Assembly: GCF_023544445.1 (NCBI RefSeq)
Contig: NZ_JALPVJ010000011.1
Location: 62,001-126,000, forward strand
Direction of reading: 5' to 3'
Source: Actinoplanes sp. M2I2
GTDB lineage: Bacteria; Actinomycetota; Actinomycetes; Mycobacteriales; Micromonosporaceae
Length of the DNA: 64,000 nt
Shown: one piece after another, positions 49,697 to 57,584 of the stretch
How positions within the stretch are numbered: position 1 is the stretch's first letter
Layout: each line of letters starts with the position of its first letter
The notes under the pieces: model-generated
Databases searched by the model: none
Told to the model about the DNA's origin: nothing
What the model saw: the letters and a program-made list of their open reading frames with translations, nothing else
Translations under genes and position numbers: made by a program

Positions 49697-50710
49697 GTGG
49701 AAAACCTGCTCCGTCCGGGATGGACCGCCGAGGAACTTGTCCACAGCACGTCGAACGAGGTGACCGGCGGCGTCTGGCGGGTCTACCGTGACGACGGCAC
49801 CGCGATCCTCAAGATCGTGACGCCGAGGAGGGAAGGCGCCGCCGAGCACCTGGCGGCCAGCGACGATCCCGGTCACTTCAACTACTGGCGGCGCGAGCCC
49901 CGGGCGTACGCCTCCGGGCTGGTCGCCTCCGGCCTGCCCGGCCTGCCCGGGCCCGAGTTGCACGAGGAGGTGAACTGTCCCGACGGTTCGGTGGCGATGT
50001 GGCTGGAGGACGTGACCGGCACAGCTGGGCCAGCGGGTGGGGTGACCGATCTGGGTGACGTGGCCTTCCGGCTGGGTGGCGCGCACGCGCACTGGCTCGG
50101 ACGCCCGCCCGCGGAGCCGTGGCTGGCGCGGGACTGGCTGCGCGACTACACGACGGCCAACGCGCCCGGGGCCGACCTGAACTGGGATCACCCGGTGCTG
50201 GCGGCGGCGTGGGAGCCGGCGCTGCGTGCCGGGTTGCGCCGGTTGTGGGAGCGGCGGGTGGAGGTCTTGGCGCTGGCCGACGAGCTTCCTCGTACGTTGT
50301 GCCACCACGACGTCTGGCCGATGAACCTGGTCTTCGGCCGGCGGGGGCCCGTGCTGCTGGACTGGGCGTTCGTGGGGCCGGGGGCGATCGGGGAGGACCC
50401 GGCGAACCTGGCGCTGGACACGTTCTTCGACGGTCTGATCGACATCGGGCTGCTCGACGAGGTGCTGACGGTGGTGGCCGAGCAGTACCGGCGCGGCCTC
50501 GACGGCGCGGTCGACGACGAGACGGTGCGCCGCGCGATCATGACGTGCGGCGCGGCGAAGTACTTCTGGCTGGCGCCGCGCATGGTGACGGCCGTGATGG
50601 ACGGCGGCAGTCGCAAGCTGAATTACGACACCCGCGGGCTGGAGGCCATGCTGGCCGGCCGCGCGCCGGTGCTGAGGGTGGTCGCCCGCTGGGCTGACGC
50701 AGTCCTCTGA
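49697..50710 (+). CDS. Aminoglycoside phosphotransferase-family protein
   Basis: The 337-residue product has the APH/choline kinase fold: N-lobe VWRVYRDDGTAILKIVTPRR (ATP Lys), catalytic loop LCHHDVWPMNLVFGRRG (HxDxxxxN), and LLDWAFVGPG (metal Asp). The N-lobe shows NEVTGGVWRV in place of a Gly-rich loop. True antibiotic kinases and house-keeping small-molecule kinases cannot be told apart here. GTG start 49697. Confidence 0.85.
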   Translation: MENLLRPGWTAEELVHSTSNEVTGGVWRVYRDDGTAILKIVTPRREGAAEHLAASDDPGHFNYWRREPRAYASGLVASGLPGLPGPELHEEVNCPDGSVAMWLEDVTGTAGPAGGVTDLGDVAFRLGGAHAHWLGRPPAEPWLARDWLRDYTTANAPGADLNWDHPVLAAAWEPALRAGLRRLWERRVEVLALADELPRTLCHHDVWPMNLVFGRRGPVLLDWAFVGPGAIGEDPANLALDTFFDGLIDIGLLDEVLTVVAEQYRRGLDGAVDDETVRRAIMTCGAAKYFWLAPRMVTAVMDGGSRKLNYDTRGLEAMLAGRAPVLRVVARWADAVL

Positions 50711-50844
50711 TCAAACGGCGGTGGAGGCGGTGGAGGCGGGGGAGGGGCCTTCACGGTGGAGGTAGGGAGGGCCCGTTTGTTGGGTGGTCGCCGCCGGGTC
50801 CGGGTCGAGCTTTGGGTGCGGCGGCGACCGTGCAACGTGGTTGC

Positions 50845-51612
50845 TCAGGCGGTGACGGACTGCCGCTCGGGCTGGGTGGCCTGACGCCGGCCGCTGTAGG
50901 ACAGCAGGGCGGCGTACGCGAGACCCAGGGCGGTCCACAGCACGACCTGGGTGCCCAGCGAAGCCAGCCGGAACGACCACAGCAGATCCGGCGGGAACGT
51001 CGCCGGCACCTCGCTGATGTTCGGCAGCAACGCGTAGCCGACCACCACCACGACCAGGAAGCCGACGACCGCGGCGATCGCCTGGCGCCACTCCGAGGGC
51101 TGGGTGCGTTTGGCGACGACCGCGGCCCAGACCGCCACCAGGCCGATCACGACGATCGCCAGGTAGCTGATCGTGCGTTGGTTGATCGTGGCGGGGTCGC
51201 CGACGGCCGGTGGGTTGGGCGGGTACTTCACGTACGGCACCAGCACCAGACCGAGCAGGGCCGCACCGGCCAGGCTCAGCGCCGCGCGGGTGTTGCTCGG
51301 TGTGCGCAGGCGGCGGCGCAGCAGGGTGTACGCGGTGGCCAGGATGCCGCCCATGGCCGCGCCGTACAGGGCCGTGGCCAGGAACAGGCCGCCCCGCTGG
51401 CCGTCGCGGCTGACGAGTTCGTCGGCGTGGTGGCTGGGCTCGCCGGTGGCGTGGGCGGCGGCTTCCTCGAGGGCGATCGCGGCGTCGACCTTGGGCTCGC
51501 CGAAGGCGTACGCGAAGACCCCGGCCAGCAGACCGGCGATGAGACCGGCCAGCAGGCCCCGCAGCAGCAGCGCGCCGAAGCCCGGCGCTTTCGAGCTCGT
51601 GCTCAGTGACAC
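50845..51612 (-). CDS. cbtA: CbtA-family cobalt transporter subunit
   Basis: CbtA is a predicted membrane component of B12-regulated cobalt uptake. The 255-residue product has about five helices: ALLLRGLLAGLIAGLLAGVF, LFLATALYGAAMGGILATAY, and three later segments. Family features are AYAFGEPKVDAAIALEEA and LVPYVKYPPNPPAVGDPATI. Start is GTG 51612, which overlaps the cbtB stop by 10 bp. The shared leader holds a cobalamin riboswitch. Confidence 0.9.
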   Translation of the reverse strand: MSLSTSSKAPGFGALLLRGLLAGLIAGLLAGVFAYAFGEPKVDAAIALEEAAAHATGEPSHHADELVSRDGQRGGLFLATALYGAAMGGILATAYTLLRRRLRTPSNTRAALSLAGAALLGLVLVPYVKYPPNPPAVGDPATINQRTISYLAIVVIGLVAVWAAVVAKRTQPSEWRQAIAAVVGFLVVVVVGYALLPNISEVPATFPPDLLWSFRLASLGTQVVLWTALGLAYAALLSYSGRRQATQPERQSVTA

Positions 51613-51806
51613 GGGACGCCGAGGAGGTGGCGGCCGTCGTGCATGAGCTCGTGCAGGAACATGCCGCTGCGCGACACCGCGCCCTGGTCGAAGGCGACCA
51701 GGTAGGTGACGAGCAGCATGAGGGCGACGACGGCGAGGGCCGTGACGAGTAGCCGCGGGGAGACAGTGGGCGTGCTCAGCTGGCCGGCGGTGGTGAGTTT
51801 GGGCAT
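51603..51806 (-). CDS. cbtB: CbtB-family small cobalt transport protein
   Basis: The 67-residue protein has one membrane helix (about 19-41, LLVTALAVVALMLLVTYLVAF) and the characteristic His-rich C-terminal end LHELMHDGRHLLGVPCH, thought to bind cobalt. It is the first gene after the cobalamin riboswitch and overlaps cbtA by 10 bp. Confidence 0.93.
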   Translation of the reverse strand: MPKLTTAGQLSTPTVSPRLLVTALAVVALMLLVTYLVAFDQGAVSRSGMFLHELMHDGRHLLGVPCH

Positions 51807-51837
51807 GACAGAGAACCTCCTTGCGGGATGACGCGTC

Positions 51838-51962
51838 CCGTTGGACAGGCTGCGACGCGTGAGCGTCCTGACTCACGAGGACCGGGGTCCTCGTTCACAG
51901 TGGCGCGACCGCACCGGACTCTCACCGGTTTCCCTCACGACGCCGCAGATGGTTCCCACAAC
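51838..51962 (-). promoter_or_regulatory. Cobalamin riboswitch
   Basis: Read on the minus strand, the leader contains GAGGGAAACCGGTGAGAGTC then CGGTGCGG, the conserved GCCACTGTGA (51895-51904), and the B12-box region AGTCAGGACGCTC (51861-51873). The element ends about 30 bp before cbtB. Adenosylcobalamin binding is expected to shut down cobalt uptake. Confidence 0.93.
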
Positions 51963-52055
51963 CTAGCTGTGTGATCCCTGGGCGCACAACCGGAACTGTC
52001 GCACCCCCTCGATACCATCCATGGGAGTCGTTGCCACAGGCCTCGGAGGTGATCG

Positions 52056-53261
52056 ATGGGCGCGCGTCAGGTGGTCGCCGCCGCGGCGGTGTTCGCCGCG
52101 GTGCTGACGGTTCCCGCGCCGGCCCGCGCGGCCGCGGTCTGCGAGCAGCCGGGGGCGGCGGCGCCGGTCGCGGCCGGCGTTCCCGTCGAGGATCGGGTGT
52201 ACGACCCCGGGCGGCTCGGCGGGTTCGCCACGGGCGCGGGGGTGCGGGTCGCAGTGATCGACTCCGGTGTCGACGCCGAGCATCCCCAGCTGCGGGGACG
52301 TGTCGCCCAGGGCAAGGATTTCCTGCGTGGCGAGCGGTCGGGCCGGCAGGATTGTGCCGGGCACGGCACGGCGGTCGCCAGCATCATCGCGGCGGCTCCG
52401 GCGGCCGACACGGGCTTCCAGGGTCTCGCCCCCGACGCGGTGATCGTCCCGGTGCGGATCAGTGAGCAGCTCGAGATCGGCGACGACGTCAGGGGCGACC
52501 GGGGCAGCCCGGCCGACTTCGCCGAGGCGATCGACTGGGCGGTCGACGAGGGTGACGCCGACGTGATCAACCTCTCGCTGGTGAGCCAGGACAACGACGC
52601 CGTCCGGGCCGCCGTCGCCCGCGCGATCGCCGCGGGCGTCGTGGTCGTGGCGGCCGTCGGCAACAAGGGCGGCCCCGACGACGCCAATCCCGACCCGTTC
52701 CCGGCCAAGTACGAGGGCGTGATCGGTGTCGGGGCGATCAACAACAACGGCGAACGCGCGACGTTCTCTCAGCGTGGCGACTACGTCGACCTGGTCGCGA
52801 TCGGTGAGCCCGTCACCGTGGCCAACCGGGTGGCCGGCCACGCCTCGGTGAGCGGCACGAGTTTCGCCACGCCGTTCGTGTCGGCCACGGCCGCCCTGCT
52901 CAAGCAGCGCTTCCCGGCGATCACCCCGGCCCAGGTGCGTCAGCGGCTGATCGCCACGGCCGACCCGGCTCCGGGCGGGGCTTCGAGCATCGAGTACGGC
53001 TCCGGCGCGCTCAACCCCTACCGGGCGCTCACCGCGACGCTGAACACCCGCGGCCGCCCGGCCCCGGCCCCCGAGGTGGTCAAAGGCGCCGACCCGGCCG
53101 TCGCAGCCCTGGCCGCCCGCCGCGAACGCTCCCAGCAGAACGCGATGCTCTTCGCCGCGATCGGCGCCGGCGTGGTCCTGCTGCTCGCCGTGGTGGCCGT
53201 CGTCCTCCGCTCGGGCCGCCGCCGCGGTTGGGGTCCCGCCGGCCCAGCCGCCCCCGACTGA
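52056..53261 (+). CDS. Mycosin-like membrane-anchored subtilase
   Basis: The 401-residue protein has a signal peptide (VVAAAAVFAAVLTVPAPARA), an S8 protease domain with Asp69 (AVIDSGVD), His103 (GHGTAVAS), Ser269 (SGTSFATPF), and a C-terminal helix (about 362-382) plus basic tail. This matches MycP proteases that serve type VII secretion, although no esx or ecc gene is in the window. ATG 52056 after an AGGTGATCG leader. The stop codon lies inside a short repeat that continues downstream. Confidence 0.9.
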   Translation: MGARQVVAAAAVFAAVLTVPAPARAAAVCEQPGAAAPVAAGVPVEDRVYDPGRLGGFATGAGVRVAVIDSGVDAEHPQLRGRVAQGKDFLRGERSGRQDCAGHGTAVASIIAAAPAADTGFQGLAPDAVIVPVRISEQLEIGDDVRGDRGSPADFAEAIDWAVDEGDADVINLSLVSQDNDAVRAAVARAIAAGVVVVAAVGNKGGPDDANPDPFPAKYEGVIGVGAINNNGERATFSQRGDYVDLVAIGEPVTVANRVAGHASVSGTSFATPFVSATAALLKQRFPAITPAQVRQRLIATADPAPGGASSIEYGSGALNPYRALTATLNTRGRPAPAPEVVKGADPAVAALAARRERSQQNAMLFAAIGAGVVLLLAVVAVVLRSGRRRGWGPAGPAAPD

Positions 53262-53370
53262 GCCGGTCCCGCCGCCCCCGACTGAGCCGGTCCCGCCGTC
53301 CCGACCGAGCCGGTCCTGACTGGGCCGGTCCTGACTGGGCCGTCCTGCCGTCCGACTGAGCCGATCCCGC
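53247..53370 (+). repeat. 15-24 bp repeats spanning the subtilase stop codon
   Basis: The gene end gccgcccccgactga recurs directly downstream: a 24-bp unit at 53262-53285 ends in the same gactga. Then gccggtcccgccgtcccgac and shorter gccggtcctgactggg units follow, and a last gactgagcc near 53355. The first two copies keep the reading frame. The rest of the gap to 53571 shows nothing else. Confidence 0.8.
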
Positions 53371-53571
53371 CTCTGCTCGGTCCGCGCCGACACCGACAGG
53401 CCGGGCATCATCCGCGCGGCGTCGGTCGGAGAACCGGCCAGTCCGGCGGGGGCGGGGGCAGGGCGACCTCGGGTGAGGGCCATACGATCACCCGGCATCA
53501 TGACGGCCGGAGATCGACGGACATCACGACCGGCGGAAGCGGCCGGGTGCGAACGCGGGCGGAGGTGGGAC

Positions 53572-54240
53572 GTGCGGCCACTGCGGCACGGGTACACGAA
53601 CGACACCCAGGGGGACGGGGTCGTGGTGGTCAAGCGGTACCGGGGCGGTATCGACGAGGCGTTGCGCCGGGCCACCGAGCTCGAGGTGCTGGAGCGGCTC
53701 CCGGCCGGGCTGCCGGTGCCCAAGGTGCTCGGCGTACCCGAGGGGGCGCTCCACCTGGAGCAGCTGCCGGGAATGCACGGTCAGGATCTGATCGATCAGG
53801 GGCTGGCGCGGCCGGTGCTGCGATCCTGCGGGGAGCTGCTGCGGCGGCTGCAGCAGGTGGATGTGAGCCGGGTCTTCCCGGGCACGTCCGCCGGTACGGG
53901 ATGGGTCGTCGTGCATGGCGACTTCGGCCCGAACAACATGCTGTTCGACCAGGACACGTTCCGGGTGACCGCGCTGCTGGACTGGGAGTGGGCCCACCCG
54001 GGGGACCCCGTCGAGGATGTGGCCTGGTGCGAGTGGATCGTGCGGCGTCACCACCCGAAGGCGGTGGACGCGCTCGGCGAGTTGTTCGGCGGCTACGGCG
54101 TGCGGCCGTCGTGGGCGCGGCGGCGGCAGGCGGCCGCGGCCCGGTGCCAGGGCTTCGTCGACCGGTTTCGGGCCGGGCCGGCGGCCGCCCGGCGCGAGTG
54201 GCAGGACAACCTCGCGGCCACCTTGTCGTGGGCGGAATGA
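53572..54240 (+). CDS. Aminoglycoside phosphotransferase-family protein
   Basis: This compact 222-residue APH-fold protein lacks much of the N-lobe. It keeps VVVVKRYRGGIDEALRRATE (ATP Lys), LEVLERLPAGLPVPKVLG, WVVVHGDFGPNNMLFD (HGDxxxxN) and LLDWEWAHPG (metal Asp). Start is GTG 53572, with GGAGG 6 bp upstream; a longer frame lacks a binding site. Substrate unknown. Confidence 0.82.
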   Translation: MRPLRHGYTNDTQGDGVVVVKRYRGGIDEALRRATELEVLERLPAGLPVPKVLGVPEGALHLEQLPGMHGQDLIDQGLARPVLRSCGELLRRLQQVDVSRVFPGTSAGTGWVVVHGDFGPNNMLFDQDTFRVTALLDWEWAHPGDPVEDVAWCEWIVRRHHPKAVDALGELFGGYGVRPSWARRRQAAAARCQGFVDRFRAGPAAARREWQDNLAATLSWAE

Positions 54241-54294
54241 GCAGCTGAACGAACGATCGGCGGGCGGGAAAAATCGCTGCTAGTGTCCGCCGTC

Positions 54295-55419
54295 ATGATC
54301 TTGTTTCGGCGTTCGGCCCACGCCGGCCGGCGGCAGCGGAGGGCTCCCGGTCGCGGACTCGAGCGGCTGGCCGTGCTGGCCGGCGCGTTCGCTCTCACGC
54401 TGACCGGCCTGGCCGCGCCCGCGCAGGCCGCTCCCGTCGACCTCTCCGTGAGCCTGGACAGTTTCGGCGAGGTTCGCCCCGGTCAGACGCTCGAGGTGAG
54501 CGCCCTGGTGTCGGGCGTTGCGCGCGACTTCGACATCAGCTCGGTCCGGACCGTGGTCGACCTGCCCGCGGGCGTCACCCTCGTCCCGTGGACGGGCGGC
54601 ACCGGCCGCACCGTCGGCGACTGCCTCGGCCCCGGCTCCACGCTGACCTGCACGGTCACCCGCCCGGACAGTCAGGACGACCAGAACTACACGTTGAGCT
54701 GGTGGTTCATGGTGCGCGTGGACGCGCCGGCCGGGTCCAAGCTGCCGATCAGGGCGACGGTCACCTCCGACGGCGAGGAAGAGGAGCCGGCCTCCAACAC
54801 CAGCTCGATCACCGTCACGGTCATCGAGCCGGTCGACGTCGGCATCACGGTGGAGAACGTCTCCGGCCCGTCCGGGCCGGCCAACACCGTCAAGTACACG
54901 TACGTGGTGCACAACTACGGCTCCCGGCCGTTGACCGGGGTCGGTTTCGCCGAACGTCAGGAGCCGATGGTTTTCGGGTCGGGCGGTTTCACCCCGGCCG
55001 ACCTGTCCTGCGTGGCCGAGACGTCGCCCGAGCTGCAGTGCGTCGACGGCAACCCGCTCGCGGCGGGCCGGGACTATCGGGCCACCCGGACCGTGTCGGT
55101 GCCGGCCGGCAGCAAGGTGTGGGGCAAGAAGGTCACGGTCACCGCGTCGGTCTCCGACCTGCCGCCGGGCGGCGGCCGCAACGACAACAACGTGGTGTCG
55201 TTCGAGCTGGACTTCACCGGTCCCGGCCCGGCGAGCCCCACGGCCGCGCCGACCGATGGCGCCGCGCCGGTGCCGGACGGTGACGAGGGCAGTGGCGAGG
55301 GCGGTGGCGGCGGTCTGCCGGTCACCGGCTCGGCCACCGTGCCGCTGCTGATCGGTGGCGTCGTGCTGCTCGTCGCCGGGGTGGGCGCCGTGCTGCTCAC
55401 CCGGCGCCGCCGCATCTGA
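54295..55419 (+). CDS. LPXTG-anchored surface protein with DUF11-like repeats
   Basis: The 374-residue product has a signal peptide (LAVLAGAFALTLTGLAAPAQ, cleavage near AQAA), two beta-sandwich modules (about 45-170 and 178-300: VDLSVSLDSFGEVRPGQTLE and VDVGITVENVSGPSGPANTV), a Pro/Gly linker, LPVTG, a membrane helix and RRRRI. This is the sortase-substrate layout. The modules resemble DUF11/CARDB domains. ATG 54295 (or GTG 54283) starts it; a terminator follows. No sortase gene is in the window. Confidence 0.88.
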   Translation: MILFRRSAHAGRRQRRAPGRGLERLAVLAGAFALTLTGLAAPAQAAPVDLSVSLDSFGEVRPGQTLEVSALVSGVARDFDISSVRTVVDLPAGVTLVPWTGGTGRTVGDCLGPGSTLTCTVTRPDSQDDQNYTLSWWFMVRVDAPAGSKLPIRATVTSDGEEEEPASNTSSITVTVIEPVDVGITVENVSGPSGPANTVKYTYVVHNYGSRPLTGVGFAERQEPMVFGSGGFTPADLSCVAETSPELQCVDGNPLAAGRDYRATRTVSVPAGSKVWGKKVTVTASVSDLPPGGGRNDNNVVSFELDFTGPGPASPTAAPTDGAAPVPDGDEGSGEGGGGGLPVTGSATVPLLIGGVVLLVAGVGAVLLTRRRRI

Positions 55420-55428
55420 CGCTCCCCG

Positions 55429-55459
55429 AGGGCCGCTCCGCTCAGGGGCGGCCCTTTTT
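55429..55459 (+). terminator. Intrinsic terminator after the surface protein
   Basis: AGGGCCGC and GCGGCCCT arms with a loop of about 11 nt and a TTTTT run. Confidence 0.85.
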
Positions 55460-55471
55460 ACCGGACACGCA

Positions 55472-55495
55472 ACTGTACCGTCCGGACGGTACAGT
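55472..55495. promoter_or_regulatory. Perfect 24-bp palindrome, TetR operator
   Basis: ACTGTACCGTCC joined to its exact complement GGACGGTACAGT, ending 6 bp before the tetR ATG. It is in the right place for autoregulation of the TetR gene and the downstream GAP gene. Confidence 0.85.
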
Positions 55496-55501
55496 AAAGC
55501 C

Positions 55502-56017
55502 ATGGCGACATCGCGGGAACGCATCCTGGATGCGGCCGAGGAACTGATCACCGCGGGACAGGTGCCCCCGGCGCTGGACGCGGTGGCCGCCCGGGCGGGC
55601 GTGAGCAAGGGCGGCCTGCTCTATCACTTCGACAAGCAGTCCCTGTTGCGCGCGCTGGTGTCCCGGGCCGTGCGACGTTTCGACGAGCAGCTCACGGCGG
55701 CCGCGGCCGAACGGTCGATGGCGGCGGCCTGGCTGAGGTTGTCGGTGCCCGAGCCGGGCGACCGCACGGTGTACCGGGCGATGATGTCGATGATGCGGCT
55801 GACCGCCACGGGCGAGTTCGATCTGCCCGGGGAGGTGGGCGAGGCCGAGCAGCGCTGGCAGCAGATGCTCGTCGCCGAGCTGGGCGACCCGGTCCGGGCC
55901 CGGTTGGTGCGGCTCGTGGGGGACGGGCTCTTCCTGTCCGCGCTGACCGGTCAGCCCCCGACGGCGGCCGAGGTGGAGCAGTTGCTGGCCCACCTGGGCC
56001 TGCCGGTGCGGCCGTGA
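55502..56017 (+). CDS. TetR-family transcriptional regulator
   Basis: The 171-residue protein has an N-terminal TetR helix-turn-helix (RERILDAAEELITAGQVPPA, LDAVAARAGVSKGGLLYHF, DKQSLLRALV) and a short ligand domain. ATG 55502 lies just after a perfect palindrome. It overlaps the GAP-family membrane gene by 4 bp (GTGA), so ligand exposure would induce both. Confidence 0.92.
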   Translation: MATSRERILDAAEELITAGQVPPALDAVAARAGVSKGGLLYHFDKQSLLRALVSRAVRRFDEQLTAAAAERSMAAAWLRLSVPEPGDRTVYRAMMSMMRLTATGEFDLPGEVGEAEQRWQQMLVAELGDPVRARLVRLVGDGLFLSALTGQPPTAAEVEQLLAHLGLPVRP

Positions 56018-56679
56018 CCGCGGCGCTGCTCGCCGGGGTGGCCGGCCTGGCTCTGCTCGACGCCCTGAATCCCGCGACGATCGCCGGAGTGGCCCTGCTC
56101 CTGCTCGCTCCGATGGCGCATCCCGTCCGGGCGGCGGCGGGCTTTGTGGCCGGCGCCTATCTGACCGTCTTCGCGCTCGGCGCCGTGGTGTACGCCGGCG
56201 CCGACGCCGCGGCCGACGCGGTCGGCAACGGTCTGGTCTGGCTGCGCCGGACAGCGTTCACGGTGGCCGCCGTGGCGCTGGCCGTGGCCGGTCTGCGCCG
56301 GTTGCGGACCCGGATCCGCCCGGCGGTCACCGTTCCGCGCTGGGTCAATCCGCTGACCGCGGCCGGGCTCGGTCTGCTGATGACCGGCGCCGACCTGCCC
56401 AACGCCTTCCCGTACTTCATCGCCATCGAACGGATCGTCGGCGCCGACGTCGGCACCGCTGCGTCCCTGGCGGTCATCGCCGGATACGCGTTGGTGTACT
56501 GCCTGCCCTGTCTGCTGCTGCTCCTCGCCGGCGCCGCTCGCGGCGATCGGGTCCGCCGTCGCCTCGGCGTCCTCTACGAACGGCTCGGCGCCGAGAAGAA
56601 GCAGCCCCGCAGCGTACCGATCGCGGCGGGTCACCTCGTGGTGGCCGCGGGCGTCCTGGCCGTCGCCGTCCTGGCCTGA
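56014..56679 (+). CDS. GAP/LysE-like six-helix membrane protein
   Basis: The 221-residue protein has six hydrophobic segments and the GAP (GPL-addressing protein) features: LALLDALNPATIAGVALLLL (LNPxT), VAGAYLTVFALGAVVY, TGADLPNAFPYFIAIERI (P-Y-F). Mycobacterial GAP is needed to move glycopeptidolipids to the surface; LysE-type exporters are related. Coupled to TetR, so it probably exports a compound sensed by that regulator. Confidence 0.8.
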   Translation: MTAALLAGVAGLALLDALNPATIAGVALLLLAPMAHPVRAAAGFVAGAYLTVFALGAVVYAGADAAADAVGNGLVWLRRTAFTVAAVALAVAGLRRLRTRIRPAVTVPRWVNPLTAAGLGLLMTGADLPNAFPYFIAIERIVGADVGTAASLAVIAGYALVYCLPCLLLLLAGAARGDRVRRRLGVLYERLGAEKKQPRSVPIAAGHLVVAAGVLAVAVLA

Positions 56680-56691
56680 GCCGCGAACCGG

Positions 56692-57528
56692 TCAGATGCG
56701 TCCCGCCTCGTCGAGGGCGGCCCGCATCGACTCCTTGGCCGCCGGCAGCAACGGCAGCCGTACGTCCGCGGTCGGGATGCGGCCCTGCTCGTGCAGCACG
56801 GCCTTGAGGACGGTCGGGTTCGGCTCGGCGAACAACGCCGCCGACAGCCGGGCCAGCCGGTGACCGAGCGCGGGCTCCCAGGAGCGGGTCAGCCGGGCGA
56901 ACGAGGCGGTGGCGAGGTGGGCCGACGCCAGGATGCCGCCCTGGGCGCCCAGCGCCAGCAGCGGGGAGATGACGATGTCGTCGCCGCCGAGGATCGCGAA
57001 GCCGTCCGGCGGGTCGGCCAGCAGCGCGATCGTGTCCGCGTCGATGCCGCCGACGGCCAGCTTCATGCCGGCGACGCTCGGGAGGGCGGCCAGCCGGCGC
57101 ACGGTGCCCGGCGTGAGCGGCTGCGCCGTCCGGTACGGCACGTGGTAGATCACCAACGGCACCGGGCTCGCGCCGGCCAGGGCGCTCAGGTGGGCGACCA
57201 CCCCCTCGTCGCCGGGCCGCACGAACGGCGGCACGAGGGTGAGCGCAGCCGTGGCCGAGGCCGGTACGGCGTTCAGCGTGGCCCGGTCGTTGGCGCCGAC
57301 GATCAGCTGGCCGCCGGTCGAGCCGCAGACGCCGGCGAGCACGTCCAGGACGGCCGACCGTTCGGCCGGGGACAACGACGACGGCTCGCCGGTCGTGCCC
57401 AGCGCGACCACCCCGCTCGCCCCGGCGCCGAGCACGTCCTGCGCCAGCCGTTCCAGCGCGTCCAGCGCGACGCTTCCGTCCGGCGCGAACGGGGTGATCA
57501 ACGGGACGTAGAGGCCACTCGGAGTCAT
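56692..57528 (-). CDS. DapA-family aldolase/lyase
   Basis: The 278-residue TIM-barrel protein belongs to the dihydrodipicolinate synthase/N-acetylneuraminate lyase family: GLYVPLITPFAPDGSVALDA, VVALGTTGEPSSLSPAERSA, YHVPYRT (catalytic Tyr) and GMKLAVGGID (Schiff-base Lys). The first motif GTTGE is intact. Whether it is the true DapA or a sugar-acid aldolase is unclear; no lysine-biosynthesis gene adjoins it. It is convergent with the GAP gene. Confidence 0.88.
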   Translation of the reverse strand: MTPSGLYVPLITPFAPDGSVALDALERLAQDVLGAGASGVVALGTTGEPSSLSPAERSAVLDVLAGVCGSTGGQLIVGANDRATLNAVPASATAALTLVPPFVRPGDEGVVAHLSALAGASPVPLVIYHVPYRTAQPLTPGTVRRLAALPSVAGMKLAVGGIDADTIALLADPPDGFAILGGDDIVISPLLALGAQGGILASAHLATASFARLTRSWEPALGHRLARLSAALFAEPNPTVLKAVLHEQGRIPTADVRLPLLPAAKESMRAALDEAGRI

Positions 57529-57584
57529 GCCTGTACGGTCCCAACCCGTACGCGTAAGGTCTATTTAATTCTGCTGGCCCACCG

